A DNA stretch of 64,000 bases from Dipteris shenzhenensis (lineage: Eukaryota > Polypodiophyta > Polypodiopsida > Gleicheniales). The translations under genes were made by a program, and so were the position numbers. The notes beneath the pieces are model-generated. The model was given only the letters and a program-made list of their open reading frames with translations. It had not been told where the DNA came from and ran no database searches. How positions within the stretch are numbered: position 1 is the stretch's first letter; the number at the start of each line of letters is the position of its first letter. The DNA lies in NCBI GenBank assembly GCA_047967505.1, contig CM106539.1; one strand, written 5' to 3'. Below, one piece after another: positions 11,789 through 24,450 of this stretch.

Positions 11789-12847
11789 TTATGCACCGAG
11801 CTGAAGCATTTCCTGGGGCAATTCTGCAATCCTGCTTTCCAGAATAGGTACTTCTGTTAAGGCATCTGTACTGATCAATGTGATAGCTGGAGCAGTTGAT
11901 GATGGCTCCCATACTGGTGAGAAGGGTATGTCCAACTCCTCAATTGGCTTTGGAGACTGGGGCAGAGTCATTTCTCTTTGTTGTAGTTCCTTTTTGATGA
12001 TGATAGCCAATAAGTGCGGAATTTTACATTTCGGGCCTGAAGAACCATCGAGTTTTTTGGTAAAGAAAATGACGAAGTGTTGGACCCAGTCTTGTTTGAG
12101 CTTCCTACTCAGCAAAACAAATGTGCGGAGTGGAAGGGAGCGTTCCTTGCCGTTCTTTATTCCCAGGATGGTGGATAGAAATTGTGCTGCTTCCTTGAGA
12201 TGAGGGTCAAGGATTGTGCGAAGCAAGATGCCATCTCTATGGATCAGGGTACCCTTGGTGAGGAGAGACTGTACTTCGATAAACTTTGCATCCGCAGACC
12301 TTTTAGGGTACTCGCCACCTTGCCTTGGCAGAGAGAAAGCCCTTTGAATGACTGTACTGTCGAGGATAATGTTCAGTGGGCTCTGCTGTACAGTGATTGT
12401 ACCGTACTTGCCATCCGTTGCATTGCTGGAGTAGTAAGAGTGGAGAAAGTCCTTAATGTAGGTGGTCATGATAGGACTATCCTCCAAGGATTTGAGGCTC
12501 TCATGCAAATTGCCTAGACCCCGTTGCTCTAAGTAAGATGTTGCTTCCTGGGAAAGAGCATAAGTCGAGGTGGGTGGCCAGACAAGTTCCAATGATTGGG
12601 CCTTGTTAACAGTTGTGCACGCCGGCTGTGACTGGGGTGGCATTTGTTCTGCTTGGGCATGCACTGAATCTTCTTCGGAGCTATCGCTTTGGACCACGAA
12701 CGCCTGTGGTCTCCGTGGTTGAGAGGATGTAGATGGCTGCGAACTCGGGAGGGGGTCTCGTGGTTGAGGTGGTGGGCTCTTTCTGCGCATCCTCTTTAGT
12801 GGCGGCATCTTTTCTGAACCTGCATCCATGTACAGGTAGTGTACCAT
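11789..12847 (-). CDS. Extra ORF 1 after pol (gypsy), plant transposon-protein-like
   Basis: 352 codons from an ATG at 12847 to a TAA at 11789-11791. A basic, Pro/Ser-rich N-terminus (MPPLKRMRRKSPPPQ near residue 14) is a plausible nuclear-localisation segment. Residues about 110-300 form a globular domain with ILGIKNGKERSLPLRTFVLL and KLKQDWVQHFVIFFTKK. This resembles the 'putative plant transposon protein' domain found in Tat/Athila-type elements; I place it from memory of that pattern only. The frame continues beyond the stop into the next ORF. A remnant of its first residues survives in the plus-strand half near 23978-24060. Confidence 0.6.
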   Translation of the reverse strand: MVHYLYMDAGSEKMPPLKRMRRKSPPPQPRDPLPSSQPSTSSQPRRPQAFVVQSDSSEEDSVHAQAEQMPPQSQPACTTVNKAQSLELVWPPTSTYALSQEATSYLEQRGLGNLHESLKSLEDSPIMTTYIKDFLHSYYSSNATDGKYGTITVQQSPLNIILDSTVIQRAFSLPRQGGEYPKRSADAKFIEVQSLLTKGTLIHRDGILLRTILDPHLKEAAQFLSTILGIKNGKERSLPLRTFVLLSRKLKQDWVQHFVIFFTKKLDGSSGPKCKIPHLLAIIIKKELQQREMTLPQSPKPIEELDIPFSPVWEPSSTAPAITLISTDALTEVPILESRIAELPQEMLQLGA

Positions 12848-13308
12848 TGATCATTACATTGATTGGCATGCCTGTATGACCTTTCTGTGTGGGTGTGGGA
12901 GAGAGATCTTTTTTTTTTTAATTTTTTAATACATCTTTTGAGAGGGTGGAATGAAAGTGTGTTGTACAATTATTCATGCAATCATCTATGTGTCTAAGCG
13001 AAAGCGTGTGAGTGCACGTGACCTAGTAGCTAAGTAGGGACTAACTATATGCTTTTTTTGCTGGGATTTTCATAGGGCAGCTAGAACTCATTCACCAATC
13101 CTGAGCTCTAGGTAAAATCGATTGAGGCTACCTATATGTGCGAAGACGTACATATGCAAGTGAGTGCTCGTGATACAATCTAATCCTAACTAAGGAAGAC
13201 TTGGTTTCCCAAATCTTCGTTTTTGTCGGGGATGGCTCGCGTGTTGATGGAGTAGCGCTTCAGTCGGCTCCCGTTTATTGTTGTGTTGAATTGGACTCCA
13301 TCTAGTGT
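12848..13308 (-). other. Leader between pol and extra ORF 1
   Basis: Corresponds to 23600-23975 of the plus-strand half. It includes the ancestral pol 3' end, now beyond a new stop, and a non-coding spacer with GCATATGTACG-like words. No independent gene is seen. Confidence 0.6.
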
Positions 13309-15137
13309 TTAAAGTAGCACAGCTCCAATGGGATTCATCTTGCGTACTCGGTAGGGTCCTTGACCTAGATACTTCAGTTTGCCCTTGTGTACTTTGGCAT
13401 TGTATAACAGGACTAAGTCGCCTTCCTTGATGTCTTTAGCTTTCAGATTCCTGTCAAACCATGCCTTTCTTCGACGTTTTTCTGTTGTCATGGCATGATA
13501 AGCGACTAGTCTTGTCTCTGTATGCTTTTCCAACTGACAGAGCCTTTCTTTCAAGGACTCATGATCACCCATGCGTTCCTGTATTGCGATGCGCAGACTT
13601 GGTATTACAAATTCGAGTGGGACCACGGCTTCAAGACCGTACACCAATTGAAAAGGTGTGTTCCCTGTACTGACCTTGAATGTGGTTCTGTATGCCCATA
13701 AGGCTGCATTCAGTTTCTCTGCCCAATCAGAGCGCTGCGGTTCTACTACCTTGGTGAGGATATTGCATATGATTTTGTTTGTGGATTCTGCTAATCCATT
13801 CCCTTGGGGGTAGTAGGGTGTGCTTTTTCTATGAATGACCATGAAGCCAGACAAGAGTTCTTGGATTACCTCATTGACAAAATGTGTGCCTCTATCCGAC
13901 ACAATTTCAAGGGGGCATCCGAATCGGGTGATCACATGTTCGTACAAGAATCTTGCTGTGCTTTTGGCATCTGCCTTTCTGACTGCTTTAGCTTCAGCCC
14001 ATTTGGTAAAGTAATCAGTGGCCACAATGATGTAGCGTGCCTGTGTTCCTTTTGCTGCTGGATGTATGGGACCCACATAATCAATCCCCCATTTTTCAAA
14101 TGGCTGTTGTGCAACAATTGTTGTTAGGGGATTGAAGTCTTTGTGTTGTGGTTTAATAGTTCGTTGGCATACATCACAGCCTTTTACATATTCATAGGCA
14201 TCTGCCCACAGTGTTGGCCACCAGTAGCCTGCGAGGAGAACTTTTCTTGCTGTGGCTTCCCCTTGGAAGTGTCCTCCTGCAATGCCTTCATGAACTTCAC
14301 TCAGGATTGGCAGGATCTCATGAGGCATTACACATCTTCTTAATATCTGGTCCTTGCCCATCTTGTATAGTTGTCCTGCAATGAGTTGATATGGTGCAGC
14401 CTTTAGAATCAATTTTCTGGCATCTACTGCTTTCATGTCAGGGGGTGGTCTTCCTGCCATCAAGTACCCAATGATATCTCCACACCATTCTGGAACAGCA
14501 TCTATTTGAAATAGTGTGGCATCTGGTAAGTCATCTTCTACTCTAGTGGCTTCTTCTCCTGTCTTACTCAGACATGTGATCGGCAATGTAGTGTTGGGCA
14601 CCTTTGCGGACCACAATTTTGAAGTTGAATTCTTGTAGCAAGAGGAGCCATCTGGTTATTCTTCCTGTGGTACACGGACGGTTCACAAGATAAAGCAATG
14701 CTTGATGGTCGGTGTAGAAGACAAAATCATTTGCAAGGAGATAGTGCCGAAATTTCTTTACACTGTACACCATTGCTAGGGCTTCTCTTTCTGTGGTTGT
14801 ATAGTTGATCTCTGCATCATTAAGTTGTCGACTGGCGAAGTAGACTGGGTAGTCTTTCTTATGTTCACCAGGTTGACAAAGCACACTCCCAATTGCATAC
14901 TTGGATCCATCAGTATGAACATGAAAATCAATATCCCAATTGGGAGATAGAAGGATGGGTGCTGTGATTAGGCGCCACTTTAAAAGCTCAAAGGCTTGGT
15001 CGCACTCTTCGGTCCATAAGAACTCCACTAATAATTTGTAAAGTGGTCTAGCTATCATGGCATACCGCAATATAAATCTTCTATAATAGCCGGCATGTCC
15101 CATAAAGACCTGTACACCTTTGGAATTTGTAGGAGGA
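13309..15137 (-). pseudogene. Broken gypsy pol 3' half (RNase H and integrase)
   Basis: The minus-strand complement of 21720-23570 in the plus-strand copy, about 98% alike. It encodes the RT connection and RNase H (from GHAGYYRRF to HYIADHMS), then integrase with the HHCC zinc domain (CDVCQR), the core (KWGIDYVGPI, SDRGTHFVNE) and the start of the GPY/F module. Damage: two single-base losses near 14570 shift the frame between RNase H and integrase, and a GAA-to-TAA change at 13309 ends the frame about 40 codons early. Upstream of 15137 the homologous RT block is present but inverted. Confidence 0.85.
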
Positions 15138-16103
15138 GGCCGATCTTCGAGAAGTGCCGGAATACTTTAAGAATTATACAAGTGGTAATGCACCAATAGC
15201 AATGCCAAGACCAATCAGAGAATCTGAAGTTCAAGAAACCGATAGCATTGGAGAAACTCCAATCTATGAGGGACCGGCAAAAACACGCACAATAAACCTC
15301 GCCCTTGAAGGGGAGGAAGAAAAGTTGGTTTTCATTGGGAAACAGCTCCGTCAAGAAGATGAAATCAAACTCAAAGACCTCCTAATGGAATACCGTGACT
15401 GCCTCGCATGGTCATACAAAGAGATGAAAGGAATTTCACCAGAAGTGGCAGTTCACACGATCCCTATAAGGGAAGGTGCTCGCCCTAAGGTATGTGGACC
15501 TTATCGCACAAATCCTAAATATGGCACCATGGTTTATGACGAGCTGGAAAAACTCCTAGATGCCGGATTCATCTACGAGATAGAGCACACTGATTGGGTT
15601 TCACCCATTGTCATTGTGCCTAAACGCAACAAGAAGCTCAGAATATGCGTAAACTTGAAAAATGTGAATGCCGCCACAATTAGGGATCACTACCCCCTAC
15701 CCTTAACAGAAACAGTGTTGGAAAAGGTGGCAGGATCCGAAATTTATAGCTTCTTGGATGGTTTTAGTGGCTATAACCAGGTACAAATTGCTCCTCAAGA
15801 CCAATCAAAAACCGCATTTGCTACAGAATGGGGTATTTTTGCATATAGAGTCATGCCATTCGGCCTTTGTAATGCCCCGGCCACATTCCAACGAGTCATG
15901 TTCACAGCTTTCAAGTCATTCTTGAATAAGTTTTTACAGGTGTTCTTGGATGATTTGTGCATCCATTCAACCAAACAGGACCACTTCAAATGTCTGGAAG
16001 AAGTACTAATCAAATGCAGGGAGTATGGCATCTCCCTAAATCCAACAAAATGCCAGTTCATGGTCACCCACGGAGTTGTTTTAGGACACATCGTCTCTCA
16101 ACA
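15138..16103 (+). pseudogene. Inverted gypsy RT block
   Basis: The plus-strand sequence matches 20717-21680 of the complete copy almost base for base. It encodes the end of the protease-RT linker and most of reverse transcriptase, including the active-site FLDDLCIHS. In the minus-strand half this block should read on the minus strand, so it has been flipped or copied from the other strand. The joint at 15137/15138 falls between GCCTCCTCCTACAAATTCC (minus) and GATCTTCGAGAAGTGCC (plus). The joint at 16103/16104 enters GC-rich repeats. Confidence 0.85.
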
Positions 16104-16538
16104 TCGCCCCCTGAGGCGGCGCAAAGCCCCCGCACAGCGCCCCCCTGAGGCGGTGCAACCGCACGCGCCCTCTTCCCCGGCCGCCGCCCCGCGGCGGTGA
16201 CCCCACGCCACCCCGCCCGCGCCCTCCTATCGCCCCCGCGCAGCGCCCCCCTGAGGCGGCGCCCCCGCCCGCGCCCTCTACCCCGGTCGCCGCCCCGCGG
16301 CGGCGACCCCACGCCACCCCGCCCGCACCCCGCGCCACCCCCGCCCCGCCTCGCGCAACCCCCTCGCAACCCCCCGCCCTCCCCTGCGCAACCCCCTCAC
16401 CCTCCCTCGCCCTCCCCCTCCCCCTCGCAGACCCCTTTCCCCCCCCCTGCGCAACCCCCTCCTCCTCCCCTGCGCAACCCCCCTTGCGAAACCCCCCCCC
16501 CCCCCCGGGCGCCGCCGTCGACAACGCCCCCACCCCGG
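16104..16538. repeat. GC-rich tandem and low-complexity joint
   Basis: Two imperfect units of about 100 bp contain GCGCCCCCCTGAGGCGG and CGCCGCCCCGCGGCGG, followed by a C-rich run of CCCTCGCAACCCC-like words. The base composition is unlike anything nearby. It may be the 5' end of the gypsy leader or filler at the recombination joint. Open frames here are compositional. Confidence 0.6.
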
Positions 16539-16561
16539 AAAAAAAAAAAAAAAAAAAAAAA
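16539..16561 (+). repeat. Poly(A) tract, 23 A
   Basis: An uninterrupted run of 23 A directly follows the C-rich block. It sits inside the head-to-head joint, upstream of the gypsy leader. Confidence 0.9.
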
Positions 16562-17280
16562 CCCTAAAACTAGCCCTAGGTTACATCTAATCTTAGTTAG
16601 GTTAGTCTTAACTACAGCTAGGTTAGGTTAGTTAGGTTAGGATAACTAGGTTAATTAGTTAACTTACATTAGTTAGTGTATTTAGGTTAGGTTAGTTTAA
16701 CATCGGTTAGTTATTAACCGTTAGGTTAGCCCAACTAACCTTTAGTCAGAAACTAACTGTAGTTAGTCAAATTAGTTAGTTACAAAAACTGGACAAATCT
16801 AGGTTAGTTACCTTAACTAGAGTCACTTGGTTTCAACCCCTCGGTTGGACTTAAAGTCCATTCACACCACCATTAGGACCCCCCAAACGCCAAATTTAGC
16901 CCTCCTTTAACCCCTCGAAACTCATCCGTTTGGGACCCAAATTGAACCCCGTTTGAACCCAGATTTCACACACGGAAACATCACGTTACGGGGTATTTTT
17001 CCAGCCCATTGCACACCATTTCGGCATCCCTAGCACACGTTCGTTCGCGCCCCCGTGTGGGCCTCATTTTGCATTTATTCACTCGTATTTTCACGCCGCG
17101 ACCTTCGATTAACGATCCGTCTGCACCGGCACATTTCCCTACACACGTAGGACAATCCTAGGCACATTATTAACACGACGGTCCCTACACATATTAACAT
17201 CACTCTAACTCTCCTAACGACACCACCTCCACGCCCGCCCTTGGGGTAGCGATCCCCTTGGCAAATCACGCACCATCTGC
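16562..17280 (+). other. Gypsy 5' leader (no 5' LTR)
   Basis: About 720 bp upstream of gag. Its first third is built of the word GTTAGGTTAG and relatives. It has no similarity to the LTRs and no recognisable tRNA primer-binding site. Long leaders are common in Tat-type elements. This leader should follow a 5' LTR, which is absent. Confidence 0.55.
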
Positions 17281-20200
17281 ATGCAGTTACGTTCCGGCCA
17301 ACGACTTCGACTCCAACGCTCGCCCAATCCGCAAATTACTCCACTGCCACAACCGCCCCCGCCAATCCTCTACCCCGAATCCCCCCCTGAGGTTCACCAA
17401 CTTCCTCTAACTCCTCCACGCCCCAACATGGCTAGACGTCGTCCTGAGCATGATGGGGACATTGAGCTCGATGCCGAGGCTGACAACTTCTTCAATCGAC
17501 GAAATCACAACAATCACGGCCGACGCCCCTTGGGAAAACTGGAACTTCCCAAATATAATGGTAGGGGAGACCCTGCTCGCTTCCTCCAACATTTTGATGC
17601 CGCATGTCGAGCAGGTGGTGATCAATCCCATGAAACTAAGGTGGCTTGGTTTCCAATGGCCTTAACTGATGAGGCGTCAGAATGGTACCTCGACCTTCTT
17701 GTGGAAGAACGTGCCACATGGGACCTACTTCAAACCGAATTCAAACGTCGCTTTCAAACGGAAAGGCTACAAGATGATCCCGCTCTCCAACTCAGCAAGA
17801 TCGAACAAGGCCGGAGGGAAGATGTACGCACATACCTAGGAAAGATGAAGAGATTGATCGCCAAATGTGACCCACGCCCAGATGCAAAGCACCTCACGGC
17901 ATGGTTCATAGCAGGCCTCAGAAAGAAAATCCGCAAGGAGATGAAAAAGATAAGTAGCTATGAAACATTCAGTGCTGCTCATGCGGCAGCCATTGACATC
18001 GAAGATGGCATGACAGATTCAGACACTAGTAGTGATGATGCCAGATCAAATACACGAGATAAGCGCTCGAAAAAAGGTAAATCAAAGGACACTGCCGAAA
18101 CATCCAATGAAGATCGCCTCGAGGCCATGACCTTGAAATTGAAAGAAGATATGATGCAGGCCATGGATCAAAAACTCCACTTGTCTCAGCCGCCAACTCA
18201 AACATATCCACGGCGAGAAAATGTCTGGTGCCCACACTGCTTGGCAAATCATACAGCAAATGAATGCCCAGTCCTAAGAGCAAGAATCACTGCACAAGCA
18301 AATCCACCGCCACGGTTGTGGTGCCATATCTGTGTCGTCGGCGGCCATGATGAGACCAGTTGCATCTTTAACATGCGCAACAATCCGCCTCGACCACCAC
18401 AATACCAAGCGGCACCCATGCCAGTATACAGGCAACCGGCACTTGCATAAGCACCCCCAGCTCCGAGACTAAATCCTGTACCCGTTCGGACACAAGTCCC
18501 CCAACTACTCAGGAATACGAATCCACGACCGTATCCAAGAGCAGCAAATCCAGCTCCTCAGGCAGTTCCAATACATCAATTACAAGCCGAGGAAGTCGAC
18601 TCGCTATTTGAGTATGAAGCAGAGTACCCAGTGTACTACGTCGAAGGTGCAGAGGGTTTAATACCAGTCTATGCAAATCAAGTGCGACCCAACACATTTC
18701 GCGCACCAATCAAGTGTTACAGTTGTGGAGAAAATCATAGAATCGCAGAATGCCCTCATCGCGGTAGCCCAGCCACTTTCCAACCACTCTGCAGAGATTG
18801 TGGCATAGGACATGCCTGTATGGATTGTCCCATGAAAAATAAGGTCCCAGAACAAACAGAGGTTAAGCCCGACGTCCCCATCGGCATCATTGGGGTGGAC
18901 CATCAAAGTCTGGGACCGGCAAGTCTAAGGTCACAACCTATCAATGTAATTACACGCCAACAGAAAGCGGCTACGAAGGACCCTATCATTCCGATCCAAC
19001 CGAAGCGACTTCTGAGAAAGAAAGCACAAGTTCCTCCACCTCCGCCAAGCAATGAGCAGCCGAGTTCATCTACATCAACTCCCGAGCCTCGAATAAAAGA
19101 AGCTCCATTCCCGAATGCAGAGGTGGAGAATGCTCGTTTTCAGGCACTTCAGCAATGGGTCCAAAATGAACAAGCTCAATTTGAGGCTCAGAAACAAGCT
19201 CAAGACCCACTCCATGACTTGGCCCAACAAAGTATTGATACTGTACTCGAGCCTTTGTTCCAACAACAGACTCCACAACAGAATGTACCACCCCGTCAAC
19301 TTGAAGGAGCTGCACTCTCTAGCATCCTGAGTTGCCCTGTGTCCATTCCCATCGGAATCCTCTTACGAAATTGTCCCAATCTCTGGGAGAGTTTCAAAGG
19401 ATGGATTGAACTCGCAAATCCCCCTCCACCTATGAACGACATTGATGATATCCCTGTGCGGATGGGTGAGAAAGATGACATACGCAACATCACTGTGCCT
19501 TTGATCCACAAGGCATATAATGAAATCCAAGCCATAGTGGATGGTGGCGCAGGTGTCAATGTCCTATCAAAGGAGCTTTACGAAGAATGGGGTCTCCCAC
19601 CAATGCAAAAGGCTAATTTCAACATACGCCTTGCCGATGATTCACGGGCTAAACCCTTGGGAATAGTGAATGGTGTGTCCACAAAGATCGCAGGAGTCCG
19701 CTTTTCCCTTCAATTCACAATCTTGGATCTCCCCAAAAAATCCTATCAAATCTTACTGGGACGTCCTTGGTTACGAGAAGCATCAGTCCTCCATGACTGG
19801 GGAACGGATAGATTGACAATCCAGAATCGAGACACTGCAGTCAGGGTGAATGTGGGGACAGGAGCTATTAAACCCATTGTTCCTAGAGCATTGGATGACA
19901 CATCTTCCACGACAATCTCGAGCAAATCAGATCCCTTGCAACAGCATGCCATAGCAGGTGACTCACAAAGCAATGTCAATAACTGGATACAAACATTGGC
20001 AACCATTGACAACTGCCATTCATTAGACCCCATCTTTTCACAGATAGATGTTAACACACTACAGGTTGATCCTCCACCGACACATGAAGAACCAATCGAT
20101 CTAGAGATGCCATTCTTTATGGCTGACCTCGAATGGGATAATGAACCTGAAGAAGGTACCCATACCAATGATGATTCAGATTTTCCTTGGGACCTTGAAA

Positions 20201-23200
20201 CAGAGGCTGCGAATACTGAAATTGAAGATCAAATCTTTGATAATGACCTAGCCATTCTCCATGCCCTAATGGCAGTTGAGCTCCCAAAAATTGAACCTCC
20301 ACAGTTGAATAACAGTAGAAGATCCCGCAAGAAAGCTGCAGGAGGAAATCGCAGAAAAGCCAAGGCCGAGCACTTCAATGAATTCGAACGAGTCCAAACA
20401 AGGATTGTCGAATTGTACCTTGCAAAGTCAGTTCCCTCCAAATCAATACCACCACCTCTTGAATGGTCCCCTGAGGGACTGGAAGGAGTATGTGCAGCAC
20501 ATGAAACCTTACTTGGAAACACCTTACCAGTGGAAAAGTTACCCCACAGTTCCCAACGTAAGAAGTTTCGGAAATATAAGCCACATGTGCGGATGAAGCT
20601 TGATCCAGAGACTTCAGAAAAAGAAAGGAAAGAAGAGCCTAACAAATTACTAAATGCAACTATGCCACCCAGTACTCATGACACATCTCAGGCTAGTTCA
20701 ACCCCATCAGAGGCCGATCTTCGAGAAGTGCCGGAATACTTTAAGAATTATACAAGTGGCAGTGCACCAATAGCAATGCCAAGACCAATCAGAGAATCTG
20801 AAGTTCAAGAAACCGATAGCATTGGAGAAACTCCAATCTATGAGGGACCGGCAAAAACACGCACAATAGACCTCGCCCTTGAAGGGGAGGAAGAAAAGTT
20901 GGTTTTCATTGGGAAACAGCTCCGTCAAGAAGATGAAAGCAAACTCAAAGACCTCCTAATGGAATACCGTGACTGCCTAGCATGGTCATACAAAGAGATG
21001 AAAGGAATTTCACCAGAAGTGGCAGTGCACACGATACCTATAAGGGAAGGTGCTCGCCCTAAGGTATGTGGACCTTATCGCACAAATCCTAAATATGGCA
21101 CCATGGTTTATGACGAGCTGGAAAAACTCCTAGATGCCGGATTCATCTACGAGATCGAGCACACTGATTGGGTTTCCCCCATTGTCATTGTACCTAAACG
21201 CAACAAGAAGCTCAGAATATGCGTGAACTTGAAAAATGTGAATGCCGCCACAATAAGGGATCACTACCCCCTTCCCTTAACAGAAACAGTGTTGGAAAAG
21301 GTGGCAGGATCCGAAATTTATAGCTTCTTGGATGGCTTCAGTGGTTATAACCAAGTGCAAATTGCTCCTCAAGATCAATCAAAAACAGCATTTGCTACAG
21401 AATGGGGTATTTTTGCATATAGAGTCATGCCATTCGGCCTTTGTAATGCCCCAGCCACATTCCAGCGAGTCATGTTCACAGCTTTCAAGTCATTTTTGAA
21501 TAAGTTTTTACAGGTGTTCTTGGATGATTTGTGCATCCATTCAACCAAACAGGACCACTTCAAATGTCTGGAAGAAGTACTAATCAAATGCAGGGAGTAT
21601 GGCATCTCCCTAAATCCAACAAAATGCCAGTTCATGGTCACCCACGGAGTTGTTTTGGGACACATCGTCTCTCAACATGGGATTGCAACTGACATGGACA
21701 AAATCAAAATCATCATGGAATTGCCTCCTCCTACAAATTCCAAAGGTGTACAGGTCTTTATGGGACATGCCGGCTATTATAGAAGATTTATATTGCGGTA
21801 TGCCATGATAGCTAGACCTCTTTACAAATTATTAGTGGAGTTCTTATGGACCGAAGAGTGCGACCGAGCCTTTGAGCTTTTAAAGTGGCGCCTAATCACA
21901 GCACCCATCCTTATATCTCCCAATTGGGATATTGATTTTCATGTTCATACTGATGGATCCAAGTATGCAATTGGGAGTGTGCTTTGTCAACCTGGTGAAC
22001 ATAAGAAAGACTACCCCGTCTACTTCGCCAGTCGACAACTCAATGATGCAGAGATCAACTATACAACCACAGAAAGAGAAGCCCTAGCAATGGTGTATAG
22101 TGTAAAGAAATTTCGGCACTATCTACTTGCAAATGATTTTGTCTTCTACACCGACCATCAAGCATTGCTATATCTTGTGAACCGTCCGTGTACCACAGGA
22201 AGAATAACCAGATGGCTCCTCTTGCTGCAAGAATTCAACTTCAAAATCGTGGTCCGCAAGGGTGCCCAACACTACATTGCCGATCACATGTCTCGAGTCA
22301 AGACAGGAGAAGAAGCCACTGGAGTAGAAGACGATTTACCAGATGCCACACTATTTCAAATAGATGCTGTTCCAGAATGGTGTGGAGATATCATTGGGTA
22401 CTTGATGGCAGGAAGACCACCCCCTGACATGAAAGCAGTAGATGCCAGAAAATTGATTCTAAAAGCTGCACCCTATCAACTCATTGCAGGACAACTATAC
22501 AAGATGGGCAAGGACCAGATATTAAGAAGATGTGTAATGCCTCATGAGATCCTACCAATCCTGAGTGAAGTCCATGAAGGCATTGCAGGAGGACACTTCC
22601 AAGGGGAAGCCACAGCAAGAAAAGTTCTCCTCGCAGGCTACTGGTGGCCAACACTGTGGGCAGATGCCTATGAATATGTAAAAGGCTGTGATGTTTGCCA
22701 ACGAACTATTAAACCACAACACAAAGACTTCAATCCCCTAACAACAGTTGTTGCACAACAGCCATTTGAAAAATGGGGGATTGATTATGTGGGTCCCATA
22801 CATCCAGCAGCAAAAGGAACACAGGCACGCTACATCATTGTGGCCACTGATTACTTTACAAAATGGGCTGAAGCTAAGGCAGTCAGAAAGGCAGATGCCA
22901 AAAGCACAGCAAGATTCTTGTACGAACATGTGATCACCCGATTCGGATGCCCCATTGAAATTGTGTCGGATAGAGGCACACATTTTGTCAATGAGGTAAT
23001 CCAAGAACTCTTGTCTGGCTTCATGGTCATTCATAGAAAAAGCACACCCTACTACCCCCAAGGGAATGGACTAGCAGAATCCACAAACAAAATCATATGC
23101 AATATCCTCACCAAGGTAGTAGAACCGCAGCGTTCTGATTGGGCAGAGAAACTGAATGCAGCCTTATGGGCATACAGAACCACATTCAAGGTCAGTACAG

Positions 23201-23679
23201 GGAACACACCTTTTCAATTGGTGTACGGCCTTGAAGCCGTGGTCCCACTCGAGTTTGTAATACCAAGTCTACGCATCGCAATACAGGAACGCATGGGTGA
23301 TCATGAGTCCTTGAAAGAAAGGCTCTGTCAGTTGGAAAAGCATACAGAGACAAGACTAGTCGCTTATCATGCCATGACAGCAGAAAAACGTCGAAGAAAG
23401 GCATGGTTTGACAGGAATCTGAAAGATAAAGACATCGAGGAAGGCGACTTAGTCCTGTTATACAATGCCAAAGTACACAAGGGAAAACTGAAGTATCTAG
23501 GTCAAGGACCCTACCGAGTACGAAAGATGAATCCCATTGGAGCTGTGCTACTTGAAACACTTGATGGAGTCCAATTCAACACAACAATAAACGGGAGCCG
23601 ACTGAAGCGCTACTACATCAACACGCGAGCCATCCCCGACAAAAACGAAGATTTGGGAAACCAAGTCTTCCTTAGTTAG
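17281..23679 (+). CDS. Ty3/gypsy gag-pol polyprotein, nearly intact (one in-frame stop)
   Basis: 2132 codons in one frame from ATG 17281 to TAG 23679, broken only by TAA at 18448-18450. The order is: gag capsid (residues about 75-240); zinc knuckles before the stop (CPHCLANHTANEC, CHICVVGGHDETSC) and after it (CYSCGENHRIAEC, CRDCGIGHACMDC); protease with DGGAGVNVLS near residue 755; RT with FLDDLCIHS near 1415; RNase H with HTDGSKYAIGS; integrase with HHCC, DYVGPI, DRGTHF and NGLAESTNK; and a GPY/F end without chromodomain. The organisation fits the non-chromoviral Tat/Athila clade. The stop may be a CAA-to-TAA decay or a suppressible gag/pol stop; a single copy cannot tell. Confidence 0.9.
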
Positions 23680-24450
23680 GATTAGATTGTATCACAAGCA
23701 CTCACTCGCATATGCACGTTTTTGCACATATAGTTTGCACATATAGTTTGCACTAGATTGTTACACGCACACTCACTGCATATGCACGTTTTTTGCACAT
23801 TAATGATGTTTGAGTCTTAGTTTCCCTATCGAATCCCACAAATAAGCATATAGTTAGACACATCACATGCACTCACATGATTTTGCATAGGCACATAATA
23901 GATTGCATAAAAAATAGTATCACACACTTTCATTCCATACTCTCAAAGCATGCAATGAATTCACACGCAGTACACAAAGCTATGCCAAAACTCAAGATGA
24001 ATTGGCAACAGAGTCTGCAGCCTCCGCAACGAGACCCCCGCCAAACATCACAGCCCCGTCTCCTATATGCAAAAATATCAAACTTGCATACTAATTATCT
24101 ACAAGCTCAATGCTACGGGTGCAATCGCATCCAACATGTATGCAAGATAGCAAGAAATGACAGCCTCAACAACGAGACCCCCGCCAAACCTCTTCCCAAG
24201 AAGATTCGATGGCAGCGTCCGCAACCTCAGCAACGAGATCCCCTCTGGCAATCATAATCATCTACCCCTCCTTAAGAGGAGATCAGTTTCTTGACTATTG
24301 ACTACAAATTGTGTGGTGCAAAAGAATTACAGCAGGAACGACTCGCATACCACAAGCTAAATAGCCACTGAATTACGCACATGGCATCCCAACTCTGAAA
24401 TCAAAATAAGCCATAACCCGAGGACGGGTAATAAAATGGATCCGGGAGTA
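23680..24450 (+). other. Post-pol region with deleted extra ORF
   Basis: The first 300 bp match the spacer downstream of pol in the left half. From ATG 23981 a frame starts MPKLKMNWQQSLQPPQRDPR, recognisably the start of extra ORF 1 (MPPLKRMRRKSPPPQPRDPL). It is lost after about 25 residues, and roughly 3.3 kb present in the left half is missing. The region ends in the polypurine-like tract at 24430-24450. This half therefore lacks the extra ORFs. Confidence 0.7.

Noticed and set aside
16081-16631. Pro/Arg/Gly-rich open frames on both strands
   Set aside because: GC-rich tandem repeat at the gypsy joint; no domain and no codon signature.
16570-16760. Telomere-like GTTAGG repeats
   Set aside because: The spacing is irregular, words such as TTAGTTAGGTTAG are mixed, and the stretch sits in a gypsy leader. 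No TTTAGGG or TTAGGG array.
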